A stretch of 63,984 bases of DNA from LC029 sp036676475 (GTDB taxonomy: Bacteria > Bacillota > Bacilli > Aneurinibacillales > RAOX-1), in assembly GCA_036676475.1 (NCBI GenBank), contig JAKFCU010000100.1:1-63984 (forward strand). The letters run 5' to 3'. The position numbers and the translations under genes are program-made. Positions 1 through 8,239 of this stretch are shown here, one piece after another. Under the pieces are notes generated by a model, which had not been told where the DNA came from, made no database searches, and saw only the letters and a list, made by a program, of their open reading frames with translations. Every line of letters begins with the position of its first letter. The stretch's first letter is position 1.

Positions 1-2
1 AT

Positions 3-335
3 GCCAAAAATGCACGTATAAAACAAGACATTGGAGACGGGTTTTTGCGCATCGTTCACCCCAAACTGACTATCGGTCCAGGATCAACTAGAGGCGTGAT
101 TACCATGACCACATTTAGAAATACAATTATAATCAGCGCAGGGTGGCAGGTCACTTTGGGTGTGGTAGAACCATTTGTAATCGAATCTTTTCCGTTTATC
201 GACCGAAAGGGTCAGAGCAGGTGGGGTTTTACGGTCGTAAATCGATCGAACGAACCAAAAGAAGTGGAATTTTACGGAATAATTAAAGAACTCAGTTCTA
301 GGAGAAATACCCACATACCGAGGAAGCTAAGCTGA
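3..335 (+). CDS. Partial hypothetical protein, cut by the window edge
   Basis: The frame is open from base 3 and stops at 335, so the true start lies outside the window. I do not recognise the family; the product is beta-rich with no membrane segment. Directly after the stop another frame reads on with coding-like character (EEAKLTMHDMDDETFEF, about 312-380), which suggests a frameshift near 295-312. The coding signal is lost where the IS605 element begins. Probably a damaged gene next to the insertion; function unknown. Confidence 0.4.
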   Translation, partial: AKNARIKQDIGDGFLRIVHPKLTIGPGSTRGVITMTTFRNTIIISAGWQVTLGVVEPFVIESFPFIDRKGQSRWGFTVVNRSNEPKEVEFYGIIKELSSRRNTHIPRKLS

Positions 336-493
336 CCATGCACGATATGGATGATGAAACATTTGAATTTATGATTTGCGTCCAGAACACTCGTGACTTC
401 AGTTGTGAGATGAATGGACGCTCGGATGTGGCGTGCCTTTTGGCACGTTGAACATCCAACATATGTTATCTTATAATTAAGAGGTGGGTAAAT

Positions 494-905
494 ATGTCAG
501 AAGTTAAACGTGGACGAGGATATGTCTATTCCATCCAATACCATGTCGTATGGTGTGTGAAATACCGTCACCAACTTTTAACTGGCGAAGTGGAGTCAAA
601 ATTAAAAGATATATTGCGTCAAATTGCTGCGGACAATAACTTTGATAACTGAAATAGAAGCAGAAGTGGATCATATCCATCTTTTAATCGACTGTTCTCC
701 GCAACACTCCATACCAAACATGATCAAAGCTCTCAAGGGTGTGTCTGCAAGATTGCTATTCAAAGAGTTCCCCCAACTTAAAAAGAAGCTAGGGGGAAGT
801 AATATGTGGAACCCTTCTTACTTTGTAGCAACCGTCAGCGAACAAACGGAGGAGCAAATAAGAAAGTATATCCAAAATCAGAAAGTGAGGTGGAACCCAT
901 GCTGA
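494..905 (+). pseudogene. tnpA: tnpA, IS200-type HUH transposase, frameshifted
   Basis: Translation from ATG 494 (GAGGTGGGTAAAT upstream) gives a TnpA N-terminus with the conserved YHVVWCVKYR segment, then stops at about 650. The rest continues in another frame from about 640, with the HUH motif as HIHLL and the catalytic Tyr region IRKYIQNQ, to the stop at 903-905. One small indel near 640-650 separates the halves, so no full-length transposase is made unless ribosomes slip. Family identification is firm. Confidence 0.85.
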
Positions 906-2002
906 TTAACAAAGCCTACAAGTTCCGTATATACCCCAACAAAGAACAAGAAACTTCCATCGCAAAAACCATTGGATGCTCTCGTTTTGTGTTTAATCAC
1001 TTTTTAGCCAAATGGAACGAGACATACAAGGAAACGGGTAAGGGATTGACTTACAACGCTTGTTCGTCCGAACTACCAAGCCTTAAAAAAGAATTCCCAT
1101 GGCTAAAAGAAGTGGATAGCATTGCTGTTCAATCTTCCTTGAAGAACTTAGCTGATGCCTACACTCGCTTCTTTAAGAAGCAGAACGATGCTCCACGTTT
1201 CAAGAGCAAGAAGAATCAGGTTCAATCCTATACCACCAAACAAACAAACGGAAATATTGCGATAGAAGGGAACAAGATTAAACTTCCCAAACTTGAACTT
1301 GTAGAGTTTGCTAAATCTAAAGAAGTCGAGGGACGTATTTTGTCTGCAACCGTTAGACGAAATCCAAGTGGTAAATACTTTGTATCCATCTTAGTGGAAA
1401 TGGAAGTAAATCCACTTCCCCAAATGAATCAGGATGTAGGTATTGATATGGGGCTAAAGGATTTTGCTGTACTCTCCAACGGAGAAGTATTTGCAAACCC
1501 TAAATTCCTACGCAAGTTAGAGAAAAAATGGATCCGTGAACAACGCAAACTTTCCAGACGCAAGAAAGGATCATCCAACTGGAACAAGCAACGGGTGAAA
1601 GTGGCTCGACTCCACGAGCGTATTGCGAATGCAAGAAGAGACTATTTGCAAAAGATTTCAACGCAGATTGTCAAAAACCACGACATGATTGCGATTGAAG
1701 ATTTGCAAGTATCCAACATGCTTAAAAATCACAAGTTGGCGAAAGCCATCAGCGAAGTATCTTGGTATCAGTTCCGCACCATGCTTGAATATAAAGCGAA
1801 ATGGTTCGGGCGTACCGTAGTTGCAGTAGGCAAAACATTCGCTTCTTCTCAACTTTGTTCGAAGTGTCATTATCAGAACAAGGAAGTAAAGAACTTGAAT
1901 CTACGTGAATGGACATGTCCTTCTTGCCATACGCATCATCAAAGGGATATTAACGCTAGTCAAAACATTCTTGCTGAAGGCAAAAGACTACTCTCTGCAT
2001 AG
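899..2002 (+). CDS. tnpB: TnpB RNA-guided nuclease of IS605 element
   Basis: The ATG at 899 overlaps the tnpA stop and gives 367 residues, typical for TnpB. The N-terminus shows KAYKFRIYPNKEQE. RuvC-I Asp lies in VGIDMGLKDF, RuvC-II Glu in MIAIEDL, the zinc finger is CSKC...CPSC, and RuvC-III Asp lies in QRDINASQNI, so all catalytic and zinc ligands appear present. TnpB proteins are programmable dsDNA nucleases guided by an omega RNA read from the element's right end; here that would preserve the element after excision. An in-frame extension upstream to 806 lies inside tnpA and is not the start. Confidence 0.92.
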   Translation: MLINKAYKFRIYPNKEQETSIAKTIGCSRFVFNHFLAKWNETYKETGKGLTYNACSSELPSLKKEFPWLKEVDSIAVQSSLKNLADAYTRFFKKQNDAPRFKSKKNQVQSYTTKQTNGNIAIEGNKIKLPKLELVEFAKSKEVEGRILSATVRRNPSGKYFVSILVEMEVNPLPQMNQDVGIDMGLKDFAVLSNGEVFANPKFLRKLEKKWIREQRKLSRRKKGSSNWNKQRVKVARLHERIANARRDYLQKISTQIVKNHDMIAIEDLQVSNMLKNHKLAKAISEVSWYQFRTMLEYKAKWFGRTVVAVGKTFASSQLCSKCHYQNKEVKNLNLREWTCPSCHTHHQRDINASQNILAEGKRLLSA

Positions 2003-2102
2003 TGGCAGTAACCGTAGGAACTACGGAGATAGCTTGGTAAATTAGTCGAGGTTACTCGGCTTTACCCAAGAATCCCGCGACTTCAGTCGTGGGAGGTTCA
2101 AG
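2003..2102 (+). ncRNA. Probable omega (guide) RNA scaffold at IS605 right end
   Basis: The 100 nt between the tnpB stop and the right-end hairpin are non-coding and rich in short complementary stretches (CCGTAG/CTACGG; CGAG/CTCG), ending in the CCGCGAC-TTCA-GTCGTGGG type hairpin. In characterised IS605 elements the TnpB guide RNA spans the tnpB 3' end and right end, with the guide being whatever follows the element. The 5' boundary probably lies inside tnpB. Assigned by position and hairpin. Confidence 0.6.
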
Positions 2103-2301
2103 GTATCGAATTCCTGTATTAGTTTGCTCTCATTTCGGGGATTTAGAGTGTGGGTTCATCTCTGCCAAAATCGAACGTATCGGCAATGTAATCGTTTGGA
2201 AGGATTTTTACAAAGGTGATTTCGAAAACAAAATTAATTTAACACCTTTTTATTTTGATTTTCAAAATTATAAAGAAACAATAGTGTCAACTAGTGTGTG
2301 A
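2098..2301 (+). pseudogene. 3' fragment of a small immunity-like protein gene
   Basis: Right after the IS right end the frame reads RYRIPVLVCSHFGDLECG, then ISAKIERIGNVIVWKDF, and stops at 2299-2301. This resembles the C-terminal half of small Bacillales proteins with a GDLGCG-type motif that often accompany polymorphic toxins; I recall the pattern but cannot name the family. It has no start of its own, so the 5' part was probably displaced by the IS or by earlier rearrangement. It does not join in frame with the coding sequence left of the IS. Confidence 0.5.
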
Positions 2302-2339
2302 TATTTATTGAGCTAATGAAGATCAATTGTGCGATAAAG

Positions 2340-2393
2340 AAGGCTGCATCCGGCAGCCTTTTTTGTTTCGCTGAAGGGCAGCATTGTTCAATA
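2340..2393 (+). terminator. Terminator followed by one arm of the dispersed repeat
   Basis: AAGGCTGC-ATCC-GGCAGCCTT with six T (2340-2364) is a classic intrinsic terminator for the fragment above. It is followed at 2371-2393 by one arm of the dispersed repeat (CTGAAGGGCAGCATTGTTCA). Confidence 0.8.
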
Positions 2394-2458
2394 ACATAAA
2401 ATCTGATGAAAGACTATAGCGTGAAGCTCAACTTATGACGGAATAGCAAGACTTTCGA

Positions 2459-2833
2459 TCAACGGTTAGAGAGAAAGTCTTTTTGACTGAATGATCCTTC
2501 TGACGAGGCCAAGTTTCTCTTCTTGTCTATCCATTCCTTTGCTCTTTGGTCTAGCCATTGAAAATGTTTCTTCCCCCACGTCCATCCGTACAGAAGCAAT
2601 AAGGCTGCAAAAATTTCAAAAAAACCAACCGTTTGAGTTTTAATGATGTTGAGTCCGCTTAGTGTCAGATTGGGTATCCAGCCGGTGGTTACGGCCACTA
2701 CGGTATAGATCAGAAATAGGCGATTTGATTGTTGCCAATACCGAGCATAGAACATGAGAAATGTAAAAATCCATGCCGTGATCTCACAGGTTAAGAGAAT
2801 AATCCATTTGTTTGCTAACAGAAATTGCAACAT
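2459..2833 (-). CDS. Small integral membrane protein, unknown function
   Basis: About 124 residues with roughly four hydrophobic helices, then a charged cytoplasmic tail (WLDQRAKEWIDKKRN). The start is set at the second ATG (2833): GGAGG at 2841-2845 (minus) lies 7 nt from it but only 1 nt from the ATG at 2839. No catalytic motif. It follows the GNAT gene on the same strand but a terminator-like hairpin separates them, so it is probably its own unit. Confidence 0.65.
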   Translation of the reverse strand: MLQFLLANKWIILLTCEITAWIFTFLMFYARYWQQSNRLFLIYTVVAVTTGWIPNLTLSGLNIIKTQTVGFFEIFAALLLLYGWTWGKKHFQWLDQRAKEWIDKKRNLASSEGSFSQKDFLSNR

Positions 2834-2856
2834 AAACATTCCTCCGCAACAGAAAA

Positions 2857-2889
2857 CAGAGGGCCTTTCCCCTCTGCTTTTTTTTATAT
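2857..2889. terminator. Bidirectional-type hairpin terminator
   Basis: CAGAGGG and CCCTCTG pair around a CCTTTC loop. T8-9 follows on the plus strand and TTTTCTGTT on the minus strand. It sits between two minus-strand genes and would stop transcripts from the GNAT gene. Confidence 0.65.
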
Positions 2890-2906
2890 CCTCATATATT
2901 CAGCCG

Positions 2907-3575
2907 CTAAGTATCCGTATCCCAGTCCAAAATGTAATTTTCGTGGAAGATACATACGCCTAGTAATTCGCATTTAACTTTGACTTCGAGGAAGAGGTAT
3001 TGGACTTTCCATAAACAATATTGAGCAAGCTCTTTGAACCAATCCAAGCCTTGACGAAGGCATGAATATACAAATGTATGAGGACGAAATTCTTTGAAAT
3101 TCATTCGCAATAGGGTTTTTCTTCCCATAGGGGAAACTGCTTTGGCATAGATACGATCTAAGAATATCCCCCGCTTGCGAAGACGTTCAATATGCTTTTT
3201 GAGATAATGAAATAAGAACTTTCCACGGAATTGAGGATACTTTGATTTGTCCACAACAATAGAACTTAGGTAGGCATCATAGTAACCGGGTTTACAATAG
3301 GGTAGAATTTTGGTTTCAATCTCTTCTTCCTTTGCTTCTCCTTTAACGATGCTTATAATGATCTCAGGAGAAACGGGGCAAACGGAAATGTAACCGACCA
3401 TTTCCTGTTTATCCATGATGACGATGTCGGTATGAGGATTTATACGTAATCTGTTTAACGTTGTTTCTTGGGACACCCGATATTGAGGGGGATAAACCTT
3501 TGCATCCAAGGCCAAAAAGGATGCAATGTTCTCTTGTCTAAGATATTGAATAATGAAAATAAAACCTCCTAACAT
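2907..3575 (-). CDS. GNAT-fold acetyltransferase-like protein
   Basis: Up to 222 residues. The middle part (YDAYLSSIVVDKSKY, then RGKFLFHYLKKHIE) matches the GNAT strand beta4/helix alpha3 acetyl-CoA region, although the pyrophosphate loop is a degenerate RGKFLF rather than Q/RxxGxG/A. The C-terminal 60 residues are an extension of unknown role. The ATG at 3573-3575 has no ribosome site before it; instead GGAGGT lies inside codons 3-5 (minus 3564-3570), so the true start may be a rare ATT a few codons in. Substrate unknown. Confidence 0.6.
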   Translation of the reverse strand: MLGGFIFIIQYLRQENIASFLALDAKVYPPQYRVSQETTLNRLRINPHTDIVIMDKQEMVGYISVCPVSPEIIISIVKGEAKEEEIETKILPYCKPGYYDAYLSSIVVDKSKYPQFRGKFLFHYLKKHIERLRKRGIFLDRIYAKAVSPMGRKTLLRMNFKEFRPHTFVYSCLRQGLDWFKELAQYCLWKVQYLFLEVKVKCELLGVCIFHENYILDWDTDT

Positions 3576-3881
3576 TTATCAAACCAGCATGTTTATATTA
3601 TAGTCTTTGAACATAAATCCAGAGTTTAGACTCTGTATATTTTTTGTTAATATGGACATCCTCCTGCATCAGTTTTTTTGATAAATGGATAGGATATATG
3701 CTTCAAAAAATAGTGTTAAGGGCTTTTAACCAAACCTATCTGGTTCATATGCCTTATTTACTTTGAACTGTAGGACATCTATGGTTATACAAATTCTTAT
3801 TTTGGAAAAATTAAATAAAAACTAAAGTTCCTGGTTAAAACGATCGGGAATCGCTACTTTAACAAGATATAATGGATTAAT
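3576..3881. other. Gene-free AT-rich spacer
   Basis: About 300 bases with no supportable reading frame, RNA gene or strong hairpin. It separates the GNAT gene from the dead recombinase. Confidence 0.6.
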
Positions 3882-3935
3882 CCCCTCCCAATCCAGTCAT
3901 GCTGGAATTAAAGAAGATAAAACTCTTGGGAGGGG
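3882..3935 (+). promoter_or_regulatory. Leader hairpin masking the ribosome site of the recombinase
   Basis: CCCCTCCCAA (3882-3891) is the exact complement of TTGGGAGGGG (3926-3935), and the latter contains the ribosome binding site of the downstream TTG start at 3942. A small hairpin (TCCAG/CTGGA, 3892-3906) is nested in the loop. In RNA the upstream arm would hide the Shine-Dalgarno sequence, suggesting translational control of the recombinase when it was intact. Confidence 0.6.
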
Positions 3936-3941
3936 TTCGTT

Positions 3942-4764
3942 TTGAATTTAAGTGAATTGTGGAAGTTGTATAAGGCGGACATACGCATTCAAGGATTCAG
4001 TCCATATACATTAAAAGCGTATTCTCTTCAATAAATTGTACTCGTTCGTGAAATAGGTGATTTGGAACTGGACGAGGTATCCTTGTCTGTTTTGAAAGAA
4101 TATCTGGCTAAACAGTCAGAGCGCCTAAAACCCAGTAGTTTGGGTCATCGTATTCGATTTATAAGATACATTTTTTCGATATGCATTTAAGGAAGGCTAT
4201 GTATCACGAAATCCAGCGCTTAAGCTAAAAGAACCAAAGTCCGATAAGAGAATCCCTAAATTCCTATTTGAAGAAGATGTATTTACCTCAAGATATCGTG
4301 TCAATCCCTTCGAGACACCATGCCCTACTATAGTACCTATATTCCACGGGCTGTCGTTTTGGAGAAGTACATCGATTAAATATTGAGCACATCAATTGGG
4401 AAAACGGATCGGCGATAGTAAATGGGAAAGGTTCAAAACAACGTGAGGTTTATTTTACGACGGAATGTAAAGTGTGGTTGAAAAAGTATTTATATAGTCG
4501 GAAAGATAACTGTGAGGCGCTTTTTGTAACCGAGCGTAACCCTATTCGTAGGATGATAACCCGACCCTCCGTTACGCTGTGAAGTTGATTGCAGCCCGTG
4601 GTAGGATTCCTGTAAATGTCTATCCTCACCGCTTTCGACACACATACGCTTGCCAGCTACTCGACAACGGTGCTCCATTAGATTTCAATCAGGGGATGTT
4701 GGGTCATGAAAAGGCATCAACAACTCAAATTTATGCTCAGTTACGTGGAGAGCGTCGAAGATAA
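3942..4764 (+). pseudogene. Decayed tyrosine recombinase/integrase (XerC/D type)
   Basis: From TTG 3942 the frame gives a SAM-like N-terminal domain (SELWKLYKADIRIQGFSPYT) with an in-frame TAA near 4033. It shifts frame near 4170 (RYAFKEGYVSRNPALKLKEP), is scrambled around 4280-4560, and ends with an intact C-terminal box (HRFRHTYACQLLDNGAP, LGH, then Tyr in TTQIYAQL). So the HxxR, LGH and nucleophilic Tyr elements survive, but several lesions kill the gene. Likely a remnant of an integrated element; no att sites recognised. Confidence 0.85.
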
Positions 4765-4784
4765 CCATATAAACGATTTTTCTA

Positions 4785-4804
4785 TGAGCCTAACGGCTCT
4801 TTTA
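4785..4804 (+). terminator. Short hairpin terminator after the recombinase
   Basis: GAGCC-TAAC-GGCTC followed by TTTT, 20 nt beyond the recombinase stop. Confidence 0.5.
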
Positions 4805-4963
4805 CTATGCTCATAGAGGGAGGTTTGTGCAATAACCGAATTTGATAAAATAGAGCTTTTCTAGTTAGTAAAACACGAACAAATTAATTTTTGTTCATGA
4901 TATTGAAATTACGACCAAATAACACTTTGCTCAACTATCGAGGATCAAGAGTTGAGTAGATGT

Positions 4964-4997
4964 AAAAAGGCTTCCAAACGAAGGAAGCCTTTTTATA
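4964..4997 (+). terminator. Strong intrinsic terminator
   Basis: AAAAAGGCTTCC-AAACGAA-GGAAGCCTTTTTA: a 12-bp stem with T-run, symmetrical enough to act both ways. The sequence after it (about 5010-5075) is duplicated upstream of the truncated paralogue at 16964. Confidence 0.8.
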
Positions 4998-5075
4998 GTG
5001 CTATTTGGCAGTTAACGAAACTACCAACTGATGGAAACGTATAACATTACTGACAACCTTTTTGGGGGATTATAA

Positions 5076-5633
5076 GTGAAAAAAATATTTTTTGTTATTG
5101 TTGCGATGTTATTCTTATTAGTTGGTTGCTCGAAAGAAAACAGTTTAAATCAAATATTGAAGGATGACCGAATTGACCGATTGATTCATCAAGAAGAAGT
5201 AGATAATGGAGTCGTATTATTCTATGTAAAAAAATTTAAAGGATACGAATCTGTAAATTTTAGTTTAGAAACAGAATTTGTTAAGAAAACCTTATTTGGT
5301 TGGAAAAAGACAATGGATAGAGCAGGATTTACAGACTCTTCACAACTAGAGATTTTCGGTCAATATGCTAATAAGTTCGATGAAGAATCTCCTTTCCCTA
5401 TGATTTTTGGTAGAATAACAAATCCAAGGATCGAACAAATAAAGGTTGAATTTGGTGATAAACCAAAAGAAATTCGAGTAAAAACGATTAGAGGTAAGGA
5501 GGATTATATCTGGTTTGCATTTGTAGAAGAACCAAAAGAAAAAACCACTTATACAATCAAGGGTTATTCTAAAAATGGAGAGGTAGTTGAAACCTTCGAA
5601 ATCGAATCAGTTCATCTTCCTAAGAAAAAATAA
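5076..5633 (+). CDS. Putative lipoprotein, unknown function
   Basis: 185 residues from GTG 5076 with GGGGGATT upstream. The N-terminus is a lipoprotein signal with lipobox LVGC (Cys19), so the product is probably lipid-anchored outside the membrane. The C-terminal half reads like an Ig-like/beta domain (TYTIKGYSKNGEVVETFEIES). I do not recognise the family. A partial copy including its upstream region lies at 16964-17203. It is followed by a two-arm copy of the dispersed repeat. Confidence 0.7.
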   Translation: MKKIFFVIVAMLFLLVGCSKENSLNQILKDDRIDRLIHQEEVDNGVVLFYVKKFKGYESVNFSLETEFVKKTLFGWKKTMDRAGFTDSSQLEIFGQYANKFDEESPFPMIFGRITNPRIEQIKVEFGDKPKEIRVKTIRGKEDYIWFAFVEEPKEKTTYTIKGYSKNGEVVETFEIESVHLPKKK

Positions 5634-5640
5634 ATTTAAG

Positions 5641-5724
5641 CTAATGGAATTCGATAGTAGGGGAACGGGATCGGCAATCCGTTCCCTACTTTTTTGCTCT
5701 GATAACGGGCAGCATAGTTAAATA
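5641..5724 (+). repeat. Dispersed two-arm repeat enclosing a terminator (copy 2)
   Basis: Arm 1 CTAATGGAATTCGATAG (5641-5657); terminator stem AGTAGGGGAACGG/CCGTTCCCTACT with T6 (5656-5696); arm 2 TAACGGGCAGCATAGTTAAA (5703-5722). It closes the lipoprotein gene. Confidence 0.75.
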
Positions 5725-5881
5725 GATTAGTAGATTTAAATGGATTACATACTACATATTCTTTCATTGTTCATTTTGTATATTAATAAATTTATTAAAT
5801 CCACTTTTGTCGGATTTCTTTTGTTGAAAAAACTCATAAGATGTGTAAGTAAGATTAGTATTTTACAAGGAAGTGAAAACG

Positions 5882-6361
5882 ATGCCCATTTCAATACGCA
5901 ATTCTACCCCCAACCCCGTAGATGTAGCCGTCGCCTACTATAATGAAGGCTGTAGTCCTAGATATGGAAAGAGAGGTTGGTACAATGTGGCACCTGGAAG
6001 GACCGTTGTGGTTTTTGGCGGACGTTCCAATCATGCCTATTTTAGATTTTACGCCGAGGACGCTTTCGGACATGTGTGGGATGGTGGCGACTTCACTGAT
6101 GTCCCTAATGAGGCTTTTGATATGTGCTGGATAGCGAACTGCCGCCCCGGTACCCCCTGTAGAAGGCTAGGATTTAGAGATCCCGGTTACTTTGATTGTG
6201 CTTTTTGTCCCGGGGACAGATTAATCAATTTGGTACTAAGTAGCAGCCGAAGACAATCGAAATCAAGTAAAATACTCATAGCATTGCCAACAAAACGAAA
6301 ACTTACATCAGGTGCTAACCGCCTGATATTAAAAAGGAGATTTGAAGGAAGGAAAAAATAA
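5882..6361 (+). CDS. DUF1036-like protein
   Basis: 159 residues from ATG 5882; AAGGAAGTGA ends 5 nt before it, a near-perfect ribosome site, so the GTG at 5873 (inside that site) is not the start. The N-terminal part (RNSTPNPVDVAVAYY, GWYNVAPGRT, DMCWIANCR) resembles DUF1036-type domains, where Trp/Gly and a PGxT segment are conserved. The C-terminus is basic and looks disordered. No signal peptide. Role unknown; it sits alone between dispersed-repeat copies. Confidence 0.6.
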   Translation: MPISIRNSTPNPVDVAVAYYNEGCSPRYGKRGWYNVAPGRTVVVFGGRSNHAYFRFYAEDAFGHVWDGGDFTDVPNEAFDMCWIANCRPGTPCRRLGFRDPGYFDCAFCPGDRLINLVLSSSRRQSKSSKILIALPTKRKLTSGANRLILKRRFEGRKK

Positions 6362-6402
6362 TATAGGTTTTCCTGACAAACATTATAAGATAGGAATAAA
6401 AA

Positions 6403-6441
6403 AACTGGATAATCTATTTCTCTAGGTTATTCCTTTTTTTG
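6403..6441 (+). terminator. Hairpin with T7 after the DUF1036 gene
   Basis: GGATAATC and GGTTATTCC pair with a bulge and are followed by seven T. Weak stem but well placed. Confidence 0.5.
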
Positions 6442-6571
6442 TTCTGTTTGTTTTAACTTCTTTAACTTTAAATATCATATTGAATTTTTAAATAGAAGTT
6501 TTTGTGCATGGTGCTAAATTACGGATAAGAAATTAGTTTTCGTAGTATCCAAGAAAACATGGACACAACCA

Positions 6572-6797
6572 CAAGCTGGATTATCCGCTGCTCGATTCCA
6601 TGAACTTCTGGGTGGTCGTCCGAAGGTGATGGACGATAAAAAATCGTGATGGCCAAATCGTAATGGCGAACAATCAATATTCTATTCAAGATATAAGCGA
6701 GATGCTGAATGTTTTAAGAGCGACCCTCTACAGTCATCTTAAAACAGATACAATTGTGGAAAAAATTAAAGTATTCGACAGGTCGTTATTGAACTAA
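6572..6797 (+). pseudogene. C-terminal remnant of a serine recombinase (resolvase)
   Basis: Three frames together spell the resolvase C-terminal HTH: ARFHELLGGRPKVMDDKK, then IVMAKS, then NNQYSIQDISEMLNV and TLYSHL. The catalytic N-terminal domain is missing and at least two frameshifts occur (near 6645 and 6665). The final TAA overlaps the first bases of a dispersed-repeat arm. Non-functional. Confidence 0.75.
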
Positions 6798-6870
6798 CGG
6801 AGATCGATAGTTCGATAAGGGGTTGCTTCGGCAACTCTTTTGTTTATTCCGCTATCGGGAGTTTAGCGGA
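6794..6870 (+). repeat. Dispersed two-arm repeat enclosing a terminator (copy 3)
   Basis: Arm 1 CTAACGGAGATCGATAGTT (6794-6812), hairpin GTTGC-TTCG-GCAAC followed by TCTTTTG (6822-6842), arm 2 GCTATCGGGAGTTTAGCGGA (6851-6870). Confidence 0.7.
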
Positions 6871-7028
6871 AGATAAGGACCAACAATTTTCTTGTTAATA
6901 ACTACTCAATGTTCAATAACGGGAAAAGGTTGACGGAAGTTTAGGTGTACCCTTTGTAAAGGTCAATTTAAAAAAGAATACAGCTTTTTGATTTTAAGCT
7001 TTGGTAAACTAAAGAACTCTAAAAGTCC

Positions 7029-7322
7029 TTATTTATTGATATCAGTTAATGCATTTAAAGTAATTATATAGAGGAGATACACCCCTAAATATGCCCCTGT
7101 AAATAAGAAAAAGGGGTTAAGAAATAGACCATGAATATTGGTCATGAACACTGTATCATTTTTAATTATTTTGTGAATTGCAATAGAAGCGATATTACCA
7201 AAAATAAGTGCTGATATGACTGCTAGTATATTAAAAATAATCCTAAATTTTAAACATTTCCTTTGAAGTAGAATCATTATTATTGGGAAAACAATACTGC
7301 CCAGAATTAAAAGTATCACCAC
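7029..7322 (-). CDS. Small membrane protein, unknown function
   Basis: About 97 residues with three hydrophobic segments separated by short basic loops (QRKCLKFR; HKIIKNDT). GAGGTGAT overlaps the first candidate codons; with GAGG at minus 7331-7328, the GTG at 7322 or 7319 has usable spacing (5 or 8 nt) while the ATG at 7325 is too close. No family recognised. Flanked by repeat copies. Confidence 0.55.
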   Translation of the reverse strand: MVILLILGSIVFPIIMILLQRKCLKFRIIFNILAVISALIFGNIASIAIHKIIKNDTVFMTNIHGLFLNPFFLFTGAYLGVYLLYIITLNALTDINK

Positions 7323-7381
7323 CATCACCTCGTTAGCATTCTTCTCTATACAAAGAAGAATTAAACAAAATTTGGTACATT

Positions 7382-7466
7382 CTAACGGGATTCGTTTGTT
7401 GAGGATCGAAAGTATTGATCCTCTTTTCTTTTTGCTGTGCTAAAGGGAGTTTAACACAATAAACGG
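7382..7466 (+). repeat. Dispersed two-arm repeat enclosing a terminator (copy 4)
   Basis: Arm 1 CTAACGGGATTCGTTTGTT (7382-7400), hairpin GAGGATC/GATCCTC with TTTTCTTTTT (7401-7433), arm 2 CTAAAGGGAGTTTAACACAA (7440-7459). It lies upstream of the minus-strand membrane protein gene, so here it does not simply close a gene. Confidence 0.65.
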
Positions 7467-7537
7467 CACTCTATTTTTCCTGAAGGTAATAGTAAATTTA
7501 TGGTAAAATCGTTGGGAGAGAGGGGTGTAATGAACCT

Positions 7538-7873
7538 ATGCTGATCATTTTTTATGGACTACTTATCCTTTTAGCGATTATGATGATTTTGGCAACTATT
7601 GTTGGGATTGGTATAAAGCCACACGTAAACTGGTTTGCGGGTTTGTTATGGTACGTGTTAAGTTTTTTGGGAAGTATGTCCATTGGACTTTATCTACTTG
7701 TTTTTCCTTTCGTATTATGGACGTTGGCATTGGCACATACATTCGGTTTAACTAAGAACCGTGAGAATAAAGGGGTATTTATAGCTATCGGAATATTGCT
7801 ATGGATTGTTTGTATTACAACGATAGATGATGTTTATTTGTTTTACCCTTTCAAATGGTTGCTAAATTTTTAA
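7538..7873 (+). CDS. Small membrane protein, unknown function
   Basis: 111 residues, three to four transmembrane helices, from ATG 7538 with GAGGGGTG 9 nt upstream. It is almost wholly hydrophobic except for a short loop (GLTKNRENKG). No motif recognised. It is closed by a one-arm repeat plus hairpin at 7901-7951. Confidence 0.6.
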   Translation: MLIIFYGLLILLAIMMILATIVGIGIKPHVNWFAGLLWYVLSFLGSMSIGLYLLVFPFVLWTLALAHTFGLTKNRENKGVFIAIGILLWIVCITTIDDVYLFYPFKWLLNF

Positions 7874-7900
7874 CTAAATTTTACCCGTTGGTTTATTGTT

Positions 7901-7951
7901 TTAACGGGATTCCATTGTTGAGCAGTTGTGATAAGATCAACTCCTTTTTTG
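7901..7951 (+). repeat. Dispersed repeat, half copy with terminator, cut by an IS110 remnant
   Basis: Arm 1 TTAACGGGATTCCATTGTTG (7901-7920) and hairpin AGTTG/CAACT with CCTTTTTT. The second arm is replaced by IS110-derived sequence starting at the T-run. Confidence 0.6.
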
Positions 7952-8239
7952 AATACGGTTGACTTCACGCGAACGTTCTTCAATGAGACTACGACGGTAT
8001 CGTACTAATTCTCTTAATTCACGTTGGGGTCGATCAGGGATATAGCTAGGCTTGAGTAATCCATGCCGTAAGAGATCACAAATCCACTCGGCATCCTTCA
8101 CATCCGTTTTACGTCCTGGGACAGCTTTCATGTGCTGAGCATTGACGACAAGGAATTCGCTTAACTCTAATTCCAGCAAATTCACAATAGGTTTCCAAAA
8201 GACACCCGTACTTTCGACATGTCCCTCGGAAATAGGCAA
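7937..8239 (-). mobile_element. Internal fragment of an IS110-family transposase
   Basis: About 95 codons match the DEDD/N-terminal region of IS110 transposases: ESTGVFWKPIVNLLE, VVNAQHMKAVPGRKTDVKDAEW, then RELRELVRYRRSLIEERSREVNR. It lacks the first catalytic Asp region and the whole C-terminal half. Both edges are abrupt: the right edge joins the body of another gene and the left edge joins a repeat hairpin. A scar, not an active element. Confidence 0.85.

Larger units (their letters stand above)
380..2102 (+). mobile_element. IS200/IS605-family element, tnpA broken, tnpB intact
   Basis: The left end carries a subterminal hairpin at about 388-408 (arms around a TTCA loop) followed by GAGATGAA. 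The right end has a hairpin at about 2073-2095 with the same TTCA loop, followed by GGTTCA. Between them lie tnpA and tnpB in the same direction, overlapping by 7 nt. These elements move as single strands through the TnpA HUH-tyrosine transposase and lack inverted terminal repeats. Exact cleavage sites are not resolvable by eye, so the ends are good to about 10 bases. Because tnpA is frameshifted, the copy is probably non-autonomous. Confidence 0.85.

Noticed and set aside
494..905. Programmed frameshifting in tnpA
   Set aside because: No slippery heptamer or stimulatory structure seen near 640-650; a simple indel is the simpler reading.
5740..5943. 67-codon hydrophobic ORF before the DUF1036-like gene
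   Set aside because: No ribosome site, and it overlaps the start of a gene with a near-perfect one.
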